DNA from: Pseudomonadota bacterium
GTDB taxonomy: Bacteria; Pseudomonadota; Alphaproteobacteria; Rhizobiales; Tepidamorphaceae
Assembly (NCBI GenBank): GCA_023435545.1
Contig: JAEYRQ010000012.1
Span: 1-5,664 of the forward strand
DNA length: 5,664 nucleotides
Direction of reading: 5' to 3'
Below are positions 1 through 5,664 of the stretch, piece by piece. Below the pieces are notes generated by a model, which made no database searches, was not told the origin of the DNA, and worked only from the letters and a program-made list of their open reading frames with translations. The position numbers and the translations under genes are program-made. Each line of letters begins with the position of its first letter. The stretch's first letter is position 1.

Positions 1-1664
1 ACAAAGTGGCGAGCCGCGCCGGCCTGACAGCCGGCATGGTGAACTTTCATTTCCAGTCCAAGCGGGAGCTGCTGCACGCCACCCTGGCGCGCATCGCCAG
101 CGAATACCGCGAGGCCTGCGAGGCAGCGGTCGCTGCCGCCGGCACCTCTCCTGCCGCCGGGCTGATGGCGTTGGTGCGGGCGAGCTTCGATCCCCGCATC
201 GCCAGCACCGAAAAGCTCGCCGTCTGGTATGCCTTCTGGGGCGAGAGCCGGGCGCTCGACGACTACATGTCGATCTGCGGCTCCTCGGACCAGGCCTTCT
301 ACGACTCGGCCCGCGAGCTGATCGCGGCGCTCGCCGCCGAATCGTCCGGCACCGTGCACGCGCGCGCCGCCGCGCTGGGGTTCTGCGGCATCATCGATGC
401 GCTGTCGCAGGAAGCGCTGGTCCAGCGCGAGCGGTTCGACCGTGCGGAGGCGATCGAGACCTGCCGCCGCTACCTGGAGAACCTGTTCCCCGGCGCCTTC
501 CGCGATCTCGAGGAGCCGCCAGCGCCGCAGCCTGCGGTCGACCTGAGCACCGAGGAGCAGGAGTACCTCGACCGGCTCACACTGCCGGCCTGGACCTACT
601 GTGACGAGGACTTCACTGCCCGGGAGTTCGAGCGGCTGCACCTTCCCGCCTGGCAACTCGTCTGCCACGTCAGCGAGATGCCTGAGGCGGGCGACTACGT
701 GACGCTGAACGTCCTGGGCAAGCGGGCCGTCGCGATCCGGGGCGAAGACGGCGAGATCCGCGCCTTCCACAATGTCTGCCGCCACCGGGGCCATCCGGTC
801 GCGCAGGGACGCAGCGGCAACACCGGCGGCATCCTGCGCTGCCCCTATCACGCCTGGTGCTACGACAACCTGGGCGAACTCAAGGGCATCGCCGCCTCGC
901 GCACCTTCCCGAAGCTCGACAGGAACACGCTCGGCCTGTTCCCGATCGAGAGCGAGGTGTTCCTCGGCTTCGTGTTCGTACGCTTCACTGCCGGCGGCCC
1001 TCCGGTTGCCGAGCGCTACGCGCCCTATCTGGAGGAACTCGCGTCCTACCGTATCGAAGAGATGCAGCCGATCGCCGACTACTGGGAAGGGCCGGTGGAG
1101 GCGGACTGGAAGAACGTCTGGGACAACTACCTGGAGGACTACCACTTCCCGACCGGGCATCCCGGCCTCTCCGCGCTGATGAGCAAGGACTATGACCGCG
1201 AGCCCGATTACCGGACCCGCACCATCCGCCTCAGCCACAGGCTGCGCGACACGGTCGAGGGGTCCTGGGCGACCCGCATGTATTCGAAGGTGCTGCCGCC
1301 ATGCGACCACCTGCCCGAGGACCAGCGTCGGCGCTGGACCTATTTCTACTTGTTCCCTGCGGTGTCCTTGGAGGCCTACCCGGACCTCGTGGATGTCTTC
1401 CATATCGTCCCGCTCGGACCGGGCCGCTCGCTGCTGCGGTGGCGCGCCTATGGCCTGCCCGGAGCCGACCGGGCACTGCGCGCCGCGCAGTGGCTGAACC
1501 AGCGGATCAACTATGCCGTCCATGACGAGGACAACGATCTGGTCGAGGCGGTGCAGAAGAACCTTGCAACCGGTATCTACGAGCGCGGCGTGCTCTCCGA
1601 CAAGGAGGTCAACGTCAAGGCGCTGCACGACTGGGTGCGCGAGGCGATGCCCGAGGCGCGGTAG
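1..1664 (+). CDS. TetR (BetI-like) regulator fused to a Rieske ring-hydroxylating oxygenase alpha subunit, 5' partial
   Basis: Residues are numbered from the GTG at base 6, but the frame is open to the left edge and the first HTH helices are missing, so the true start lies upstream. Residues 1-27 are the end of a TetR helix-turn-helix (AGLTAGMVNFHFQSKRELL). Residues 28-165 resemble the BetI-type ligand domain (FDPRIAS, AVWYAFWGES, IIDALSQEAL). A Pro/Glu-rich linker (about 166-182) leads to a full oxygenase alpha subunit. Its Rieske cluster ligands are C258, H260, C279 and H282. The mononuclear Fe(II) ligands are H380, H385 and probably D509, with E377 in the inter-subunit bridging position. 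The family uses electrons from a separate reductase to hydroxylate or demethylate small substrates. No in-frame ATG, GTG or TTG lies between the domains; the first ATG, M225, is already near the Rieske fold. This looks like a true fusion. Substrate is unknown; the Glu bridge recalls carnitine/betaine-type enzymes. Domain calls are firm, function is inferred. Confidence 0.9.
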   Translation, partial: KVASRAGLTAGMVNFHFQSKRELLHATLARIASEYREACEAAVAAAGTSPAAGLMALVRASFDPRIASTEKLAVWYAFWGESRALDDYMSICGSSDQAFYDSARELIAALAAESSGTVHARAAALGFCGIIDALSQEALVQRERFDRAEAIETCRRYLENLFPGAFRDLEEPPAPQPAVDLSTEEQEYLDRLTLPAWTYCDEDFTAREFERLHLPAWQLVCHVSEMPEAGDYVTLNVLGKRAVAIRGEDGEIRAFHNVCRHRGHPVAQGRSGNTGGILRCPYHAWCYDNLGELKGIAASRTFPKLDRNTLGLFPIESEVFLGFVFVRFTAGGPPVAERYAPYLEELASYRIEEMQPIADYWEGPVEADWKNVWDNYLEDYHFPTGHPGLSALMSKDYDREPDYRTRTIRLSHRLRDTVEGSWATRMYSKVLPPCDHLPEDQRRRWTYFYLFPAVSLEAYPDLVDVFHIVPLGPGRSLLRWRAYGLPGADRALRAAQWLNQRINYAVHDEDNDLVEAVQKNLATGIYERGVLSDKEVNVKALHDWVREAMPEAR

Positions 1665-1680
1665 CGGGAATTCACCCCGT

Positions 1681-1691
1681 CGTCATTCCGG
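1681..1691. repeat. Near-copy of the palindrome arm
   Basis: CGTCATTCCGG matches the left arm of the adjacent inverted-repeat element (1704-1714) with a single C-to-T difference, 23 bases upstream in the same orientation. It may be the edge of a longer repeat or a decayed second arm. Only 11 bases support it, so chance is possible, although the placement next to the main element makes a relationship likely. Confidence 0.5.
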
Positions 1692-1703
1692 CGAAATCAC
1701 TGC

Positions 1704-1799
1704 CGTCATCCCGGCCGAAGAGCCGGGATCGGGCTGCCACAACGGCAGCGCCATGCCCTCCCGATCCCGGATAACGGCTGCGCCGTTTCCGGGATGACG
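1704..1799. repeat. Nested inverted-repeat intergenic element (REP/MITE-like palindrome)
   Basis: Perfect 11-base outer arms CGTCATCCCGG (1704-1714) and CCGGGATGACG (1789-1799) enclose three further hairpin arms. CCGGGATCGGG (1723-1733) pairs with CCCGATCCCGG (1760-1770). Inside it, GCTGCC (1733-1738) pairs with GGCAGC (1744-1749) around a five-base loop. Alongside, AACGGC (1773-1778) pairs with GCCGTT (1782-1787) around a three-base loop. The folded form would be a branched structure on either strand. GTCATCCCGG-type palindromes are common dispersed intergenic repeats in alphaproteobacterial genomes, which is general knowledge and not tested here. It lies between two convergent genes, so it could stop transcription from both sides, but no T-run follows any stem. 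No coding content is apparent. Confidence 0.8.
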
Positions 1800-1823
1800 C
1801 GGAAGGCGGACGCGCGGCGTTGG

Positions 1824-2303
1824 TCACCCTGCAGCCACCGCCTCCAACGCCGCGCGGGTTCGCAACATGTGCAGGCAGTCGAAGGTGAGGACGGTCTCGC
1901 CGTGCTGGTTGCGGGTTTCATGGCGCGTGGTCACGACGCCCCTGTCGGGCTTCGAGCGTGAGGGCTTGACCGCCGTCACCTCCAGCCACGATGTCAGCGT
2001 GTCGCCCGGAAACACCGGCTTCACCCAGCGGATTTCGTCCATGCCCGGGGAACCGATGATCGCGCGCGGAAACAGCGAGAGATCGAAGAACAGCCGCATC
2101 GACAGGTTGAGCGTGTGCAGGCCCGAGGCGATCAGCCCGCCGAAGGCCGAGGACTTCGCCGCCTCCGGATCGAGGTGGAAGTACTGGGGGTCGAACTGCC
2201 ACGCGAAGGCGATGATATCGGTCTCGCTGACGGTGACGGCGCCGGTGTCGAAGCGCAGGCCGGGCTCGAGGTCATCGAGGCAGAAATCGGGGCGCGTGGT
2301 CAT
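1824..2303 (-). CDS. MaoC-family (R)-hydratase/dehydratase, single hot-dog domain
   Basis: This 159-residue protein has the usual length of short stand-alone MaoC proteins. The hydratase signature is at residues 33-64 (FAWQFDPQYFHLDPEAAKSS, then GGLIASGLHT), with D38 and H43 as the expected catalytic Asp/His pair. MaoC proteins typically hydrate or dehydrate enoyl-CoA/3-hydroxyacyl-CoA thioesters in the cytoplasm as hot-dog-fold dimers. The acyl substrate here cannot be read from the sequence. The ATG at 2303 was chosen because AAGGAG precedes it by seven bases and the family fold starts there (MTTRPDFCLDDLEPG). The same frame stays open upstream to about 2750, but that stretch overlaps the transporter gene antisense and has no family similarity. 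The gene is convergent with the oxygenase fusion and divergent from the transporter. It could also be only a MaoC-like, non-catalytic thioester-binding protein, but the intact motif argues against this. Confidence 0.92.
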   Translation of the reverse strand: MTTRPDFCLDDLEPGLRFDTGAVTVSETDIIAFAWQFDPQYFHLDPEAAKSSAFGGLIASGLHTLNLSMRLFFDLSLFPRAIIGSPGMDEIRWVKPVFPGDTLTSWLEVTAVKPSRSKPDRGVVTTRHETRNQHGETVLTFDCLHMLRTRAALEAVAAG

Positions 2304-2327
2304 GGCGTCTCCTTCGCTGACGACGGG

Positions 2328-2356
2328 GTCATGCAACGGCCACCGCACCCCGTCAA
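2328..2356 (-). promoter_or_regulatory. Candidate promoter for the MaoC gene
   Basis: On the minus strand, TTGACG (2356-2351) is followed after exactly 17 bases by CATGAC (2333-2328). The -35 hexamer matches consensus at five of six positions, but the -10 hexamer at only three of six. Transcription would start near 2321, giving a leader of under 20 bases that still contains the AAGGAG ribosome site. Position and spacing fit, but the -10 match is weak, so this is a suggestion only. Confidence 0.3.
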
Positions 2357-2369
2357 TCCGCGCATGCCA

Positions 2370-2384
2370 CCGATCTCGAATCGG
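2370..2384. promoter_or_regulatory. Small inverted repeat, possible operator
   Basis: CCGAT (2370-2374) and ATCGG (2380-2384) form a five-base inverted repeat around CTCGA. It sits next to a TTGACT (2388-2393) that could be a -35 box for the transporter, although no convincing -10 follows at 17-18 bases. The arms are short, so it may be chance in GC-rich DNA. Confidence 0.2.
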
Positions 2385-2425
2385 CGTTTGACTGTCTGGC
2401 GCAAATCGCGAGGGTAGTGCCCGCA

Positions 2426-2443
2426 GCCGCTCGGGCGAGCGGC
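2426..2443. promoter_or_regulatory. GC-rich hairpin in the divergent control region
   Basis: GCCGCTC (2426-2432) and GAGCGGC (2437-2443) form a perfect seven-base stem with a four-base GGGC loop. It lies about 65 bases upstream of the transporter ATG, inside its likely untranslated leader or promoter. It could be an operator or an RNA hairpin affecting transporter expression. No regulator family can be assigned from the sequence. Confidence 0.35.
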
Positions 2444-2471
2444 GGCGGGGTGCGAAAGGTCGCGGTCCGCT

Positions 2472-2483
2472 CCCGGTACCGGG
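2472..2483. promoter_or_regulatory. Perfect 12-base palindrome upstream of the transporter
   Basis: CCCGGTACCGGG is a perfect self-complementary 12-mer ending 25 bases before the transporter ATG. It is a plausible site for a dimeric repressor or a leader hairpin. No regulator gene adjoins it in the window. A palindrome of this length can also occur by chance in GC-rich sequence. Confidence 0.3.
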
Positions 2484-2508
2484 TTCAACAGGGGCAGGCT
2501 GGTCGCCG

Positions 2509-3366
2509 ATGGGCCGCAATCTGGACGTCGTCCTGACCGCGATCGCGCCCGCGGTATGGGGAAGCACCTTTCTGGTGACGACGGAATTCCTGCCGCAGGG
2601 ATATCCGCTGACGGTTTCGCTGCTGAGAGCGCTTCCGGCGGGCCTGCTCCTGCTCCTCGTAGTGCGGCAGTTGCCGACCGGTATCTGGTGGGGACGCACG
2701 TTCCTGCTCGGTGCGCTCAACTTCTCGTTCTTCTGGTGGATGCTGTTCATCGCCGCCTACAGGCTGCCCGGAGGCGTCGCCGCGACGGTCGCCGCACTGC
2801 AGCCGCTGATCGTCATCGTGATGGCGCGGCTCTTGCTCGGCGTCCGGATCCGGACGACGGCCGTGGTCGCCGCGGTCGCGGGTCTGACGGGTGTGGCGCT
2901 GCTCATCCTGACGCCGACCGAGGCTCTCGATCCGGTAGGCATCGCAGCGGCGCTGGCCGGAGCCCTGTCGATGGCTGCCGGAACGGTGCTGACCCGTCGC
3001 TGGCAGCCGCCGGTATCGCTGCTGACCTTCACCGCCTGGCAGCTTACGGCCGGAGGCACCCTGCTGCTGCCGGTGGCCTTCCTTCTGGAGCCGGCACTGC
3101 CGCCGCTGACCGCGGCCAACATCTCCGGCCTGATCTATCTGGGACTGATCGGCGCCGCGCTGACCTATCTGCTGTGGTTTCGCGGCATCGCACGGCTCGA
3201 CCCGACCTATGTGTCGCCGCTTGCCCTGCTCAGTCCCGTGGTCGCCGTGCTGCTCGGCTGGATCCTGCTGAGCCAGAGCCTCAGCGTGTGGCAAAGCATC
3301 GGAATCCTGGTGGTGTTCGCCAGCGTCTGGCTCAGCCAGCGGCGGCCTGGCGTCGCCCCGGCCTGA
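2509..3366 (+). CDS. EamA/DMT-superfamily inner-membrane transporter
   Basis: This 285-residue, strongly hydrophobic protein has ten predicted membrane segments at roughly 7-25, 35-52, 63-83, 88-108, 116-134, 143-161, 171-192, 204-223, 232-255 and 262-276. That matches the two-times-five EamA repeat architecture and usual length. The early WGSTF motif in the first helix and the PTYVSPLALLSPVVAVLLGW stretch in helix 9 are typical of drug/metabolite exporters of the YedA/RhtA kind. Basic residues (RR at 278-279) follow the last helix, consistent with a cytoplasmic C-terminus. Substrates in the family include amino acids and other small metabolites; none can be inferred here. The ATG at 2509 has a modest AGGGG ribosome site 14 bases upstream and immediately precedes the first helix. 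It is divergent from the MaoC gene and ends six bases before the convergent oxidoreductase. Confidence 0.93.
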   Translation: MGRNLDVVLTAIAPAVWGSTFLVTTEFLPQGYPLTVSLLRALPAGLLLLLVVRQLPTGIWWGRTFLLGALNFSFFWWMLFIAAYRLPGGVAATVAALQPLIVIVMARLLLGVRIRTTAVVAAVAGLTGVALLILTPTEALDPVGIAAALAGALSMAAGTVLTRRWQPPVSLLTFTAWQLTAGGTLLLPVAFLLEPALPPLTAANISGLIYLGLIGAALTYLLWFRGIARLDPTYVSPLALLSPVVAVLLGWILLSQSLSVWQSIGILVVFASVWLSQRRPGVAPA

Positions 3367-3372
3367 GTCGGC

Positions 3373-4488
3373 CTACTCGGCCGCCTCGCGCAGGATCTGC
3401 CGTCCGGGCCAGGCCTTCGCCGCGGTGCGGGCATACTGCGGTGGCAGCGCGATATTGGCGCCGAGCGCCTCCGCGGCGCGCCAGCCCCAGCGCGGATCGA
3501 ACAGCATCGCCCGGCCGATGGCGACCATGTCGGCCTTCCCCTCGGCCAGGATTGCATTCGCCTGCTGCGGCTCGACGATCAGCCCGACCGCGCGGGTCGA
3601 AATCCCGGTCTCCGCCTTCACCTTCGCCGCGAACGGCACCTGGTAGCCGGGCGAGACCGGCACGCGGATGGTGGTGGTGATGCCGCCGGAGGAGACGCAG
3701 ACATAGTCGAGCCCGATCTCCCGCAGCCGACGTACCAGCCTGACGGCATCCTCCGGCGTGATGCCCTCGTCCGACCAGTCGCTGCCGGTGATGCGGGCGC
3801 CGAGCGCGATGCCCGGACCGACCGCGTCGCGCACGGCCTTGGCGACCGAGAGCGGGAAGGCCATGCGACGATCTGTATCGCCGCCCCAGTCGTCGTCGCG
3901 TTGGTTGGCGATCGGCGACAGGAAGGTGTGCATCAGGTAGCCGTGCGCCATGTGCAGTTCGATCGTGTCGAAGCCGATGCGCTCGGCGCGCCGGGCAGCC
4001 TGTACGAAGGCCTCGCGGATGCGGGCGATCCCCGCCTCGTCGAGAGGTTCGGGAACGTGCCAGCCCGGTCCGATCGGCAGGGGCGAGGCGGCATAGGTCT
4101 GCCACGGGTCCTCGCCGTCACCCAGCGCGTTTCCGCCCTCCCAGGGCCGCTGCGAGGAGGCCTTGCGGCCGGCATGGGCGATCTGGACGCCGAACTTCGG
4201 GCCCGGCAGCGCCACCGAGCGGGCGGCGGCGAGAGCCCTGCCGAGCGCATACTCGTTCGCGTCCGAATAGAGGCCGACGCAGCCATGGGTGATGCGGCCG
4301 AGCCGCTCGACAGCGGTCGCCTCCACCACCACCAGCCCCGCCCCCGACATCGCCATCGTCATCAGGTGCTGTAGGTGCCAGTCGTTGGCCGAGCCGTCGT
4401 CGGCGGAGTACTGGCACATCGGCGGAACCACGATCCGGTTCGGCAGGGTGACGGGACCGACATCGAGTTCGGAGAACAGCAGGGACAT
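3373..4488 (-). CDS. Old Yellow Enzyme-family NAD(P)H:flavin oxidoreductase (YqjM/XenA class)
   Basis: A 371-residue FMN-binding TIM-barrel ene-reductase of normal family length. The N-terminus (LPNRIVVPPMCQYS) places Cys at residue 25, the redox-tuning Cys of the YqjM/XenA subgroup rather than the Thr of yeast-type OYEs. H105 and K109 lie in the HAGRK motif. H179 and H182 are the substrate-anchoring pair, with Y184 as the likely proton donor (HMAHGY). The FLSPIANQRDDDWGG segment and the C-terminal ADMVAIGRAML phosphate-binding region are intact. These enzymes reduce activated alkenes such as enones, and some act on nitro compounds or terpenoids, using NAD(P)H in the cytoplasm. The ATG at 4488 follows GAGG by six bases and gives the expected family start. 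The gene is 59 bases downstream of the M3 peptidase on the same strand, so co-transcription is possible. The physiological substrate is unknown. Confidence 0.94.
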   Translation of the reverse strand: MSLLFSELDVGPVTLPNRIVVPPMCQYSADDGSANDWHLQHLMTMAMSGAGLVVVEATAVERLGRITHGCVGLYSDANEYALGRALAAARSVALPGPKFGVQIAHAGRKASSQRPWEGGNALGDGEDPWQTYAASPLPIGPGWHVPEPLDEAGIARIREAFVQAARRAERIGFDTIELHMAHGYLMHTFLSPIANQRDDDWGGDTDRRMAFPLSVAKAVRDAVGPGIALGARITGSDWSDEGITPEDAVRLVRRLREIGLDYVCVSSGGITTTIRVPVSPGYQVPFAAKVKAETGISTRAVGLIVEPQQANAILAEGKADMVAIGRAMLFDPRWGWRAAEALGANIALPPQYARTAAKAWPGRQILREAAE

Positions 4489-4547
4489 GGATTGCCTCGG
4501 GCGGGGGAGATGAACGGAACAGGTGGCGATATAGGCTTCGCGCCCGG

Positions 4548-5664
4548 TCAGGCCAGACCGCGCTTTTCCAGCAGGGCCTCGGGAGAGGGCGGGCGGCCGC
4601 GGAAGGCGCGGTAGGCGTCCTCCGGGTCGTCGCGGAAGCCGGCGGCGTAGATGTGGTCGCGCAGGCGGCGGGCGGTCTCCGGATCGAACACGTCACCGGC
4701 CTCCTCGAAGGCGCGGAACCCGTCAGCGTCCAGCACCTCCGACCACATGTAGCTGTAGTACCCGGCCGCGTAGCCGTCGCCGGAGAAGATGTGGGCGAAG
4801 TGCGGCGGGCGGTGGCGCATCACGATCGCCTTCGGCATGCCGATCCGCTCCAGGCTCTCGCGCTCGAAGCGGGTGACATCGAGATCGTCCGCGCTGTCGA
4901 GCAGGTGGAAATCCATGTCGACCAGCGCCGCGGAGACGTACTCCACCGTGGCGAAGCCCTGGTTGAAGTTGCGGGCGGCGATCAGCCGCTCGAGCATTTC
5001 GGCCGGCATCGGCTCGCCGGTGCGGTAGTGCACGGCGAACCGCTCCAGGATCTCCGGGCGCTCCAGCCAGTGCTCATACAACTGCGAGGGGAACTCGACG
5101 AAGTCGCGCGAGACGCCGGTGCCTGCCAGCAGCGGATAGGTGACGTCCGACATCAGCCCGTGCAGCCCGTGCCCGAACTCGTGGAACAGGGTGCGGGCAT
5201 CGTCGAAGGAGAGCAGCGTCGGCTGTCCGGCGGAGGCCTTGGCGAAGTTCATCACGTTGACGATGATCGGCCTTATGTCGCCGGCGAGCTTCTCCTGGCC
5301 GCGGAAGCCGCTCATCCAGGCGCCGCTTCGCTTCGAGGGGCGGGCGAAGTAGTCGCCTAGGAACAGGCCGACATGACGGCCGGCGGCGTCGCTCACCTCC
5401 CAGATGCGCACGTCCGGATGGTAGCGGGGCAGGTCGGTGCGCTCGGTGAAGCTCAGGCCGAACAGCCGGTTGGCAGTGTGGAACGCCGCCTCGATCACCT
5501 TGTCGAGCTGCAGGTACGGCTTCAGCCGGCCCTCGTCGAGATCGAACTCGGCGGAGCGGACCTTCTCGGCGTAGTAGCGCCAGTCCCAGGCCTCGATCTC
5601 GAAATTGCCGCCCTCGGCGGTGGCGAGCGCCTGCAGCCGTGCCTGCTCGGCCTCGGCGCGAGCC
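4548..5664 (-). CDS. M3-family zinc metallopeptidase (oligopeptidase A / peptidyl-dipeptidase Dcp type), N-terminus outside window
   Basis: The visible 371 codons are the C-terminal catalytic half of a thimet-type oligopeptidase; full members have about 680 residues, so roughly 300 are missing at the right edge. The frame runs unbroken past the GTG at 5498: upstream residues (IEAWDWRYYAEKVR, PYLQLDKVIEAAF) are typical M3 sequence, so that GTG is not the start. The zinc site HEFGH is at 5183-5169, with the third ligand Glu in FVEFPSQ at 5096-5094. The conserved AGYYSYMWSEVLDADGF region and the FRGRPPSPEALLEKRGL tail are present. M3 enzymes cleave short peptides, or remove C-terminal dipeptides in Dcp, usually in the cytoplasm; a signal peptide cannot be judged here. 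The Dcp-like tail slightly favours peptidyl-dipeptidase. It lies upstream of, and could be co-transcribed with, the flavin oxidoreductase. Confidence 0.95.
   Translation of the reverse strand, partial: ARAEAEQARLQALATAEGGNFEIEAWDWRYYAEKVRSAEFDLDEGRLKPYLQLDKVIEAAFHTANRLFGLSFTERTDLPRYHPDVRIWEVSDAAGRHVGLFLGDYFARPSKRSGAWMSGFRGQEKLAGDIRPIIVNVMNFAKASAGQPTLLSFDDARTLFHEFGHGLHGLMSDVTYPLLAGTGVSRDFVEFPSQLYEHWLERPEILERFAVHYRTGEPMPAEMLERLIAARNFNQGFATVEYVSAALVDMDFHLLDSADDLDVTRFERESLERIGMPKAIVMRHRPPHFAHIFSGDGYAAGYYSYMWSEVLDADGFRAFEEAGDVFDPETARRLRDHIYAAGFRDDPEDAYRAFRGRPPSPEALLEKRGLA

Noticed and set aside
6..8. GTG as start of the fusion protein
   Set aside because: It falls in the middle of the TetR helix-turn-helix; the frame is open to base 3 and the first helices must lie upstream of the window.
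1704..1799. Palindromic element as a standard Rho-independent terminator
   Set aside because: No T-run follows any of its stems on either strand, so the simple terminator call is not supported even though a transcription-ending role remains possible.
1867..2391. 174-codon plus-strand open frame opposite the MaoC gene
   Set aside because: It lies antisense to a conserved gene; the translation is Ser/Arg-rich and unlike any family I recognise.
2304..2750. In-frame upstream extension of the MaoC frame to a 308-residue protein
   Set aside because: It runs antisense through the transporter gene, is Arg/Pro/Ser-rich with no family similarity, and the ATG at 2303 has a strong AAGGAG site and the normal MaoC N-terminus.
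2485..3294. 269-codon minus-strand open frame opposite the transporter
   Set aside because: The translation is a Gln/Arg/Gly-rich low-complexity product typical of an antisense shadow of hydrophobic GC-rich coding DNA.
2556..3680. 374-codon plus-strand open frame crossing from the transporter into the oxidoreductase
   Set aside because: It spans two well-supported genes on opposite strands and has an Arg/Ala/Pro-rich, domain-free translation.
4653..5360. 235-codon plus-strand open frame opposite the M3 peptidase
   Set aside because: It is the antisense shadow of a clearly conserved metallopeptidase with intact catalytic motifs, and its own translation has no recognisable domain.
5496..5498. 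GTG as start of the M3 peptidase
   Set aside because: The frame continues upstream to the window edge with typical M3 sequence, so this is an internal Val codon.

Overview
The window is GC-rich (codon third positions are almost all G or C), densely coding chromosomal DNA. The gene types and a GTCATCCCGG-type intergenic palindrome suggest an alphaproteobacterium of the Rhizobiales/Rhodospirillales kind. This placement is inferred from composition and protein style, not from a marker gene. No rRNA, tRNA, CRISPR array, transposase or integrase is visible.

Layout. (1) Bases 1-1664, plus strand: an open reading frame truncated at the left edge. It encodes a BetI-like TetR regulator fused in frame to a complete Rieske non-heme iron oxygenase alpha subunit. 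(2) Bases 1665-1823: a short gap holding a nested inverted-repeat element. (3) Bases 1824-2303, minus strand: a MaoC-family hydratase/dehydratase. (4) Bases 2304-2508: a divergent control region with several small palindromes. (5) Bases 2509-3366, plus strand: an EamA/DMT-family transporter with ten membrane segments. (6) Bases 3373-4488, minus strand: an Old Yellow Enzyme-type flavin oxidoreductase of the YqjM/XenA class, tail to tail with the transporter. (7) Bases 4548-5664, minus strand: the C-terminal part of an M3-family zinc oligopeptidase, whose N-terminus lies beyond the right edge.

How the genes relate. The peptidase and the flavin oxidoreductase are co-directional, 59 bases apart, and could be co-transcribed. 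The MaoC protein and the transporter are divergent and share one control region. The other genes are ordinary single-gene families with no clear common pathway. The unusual item is the regulator-oxygenase fusion. It joins a DNA-binding, ligand-sensing repressor architecture to an enzyme with intact [2Fe-2S] and mononuclear iron ligands. It has no separate start codon for the enzyme half, and no reductase partner is in view. The regulator half resembles choline-responsive BetI. The oxygenase half has the Glu bridging residue seen in carnitine-type Rieske oxygenases. A protein that both senses and oxidises a quaternary ammonium-like compound is therefore a reasonable but unproven hypothesis.
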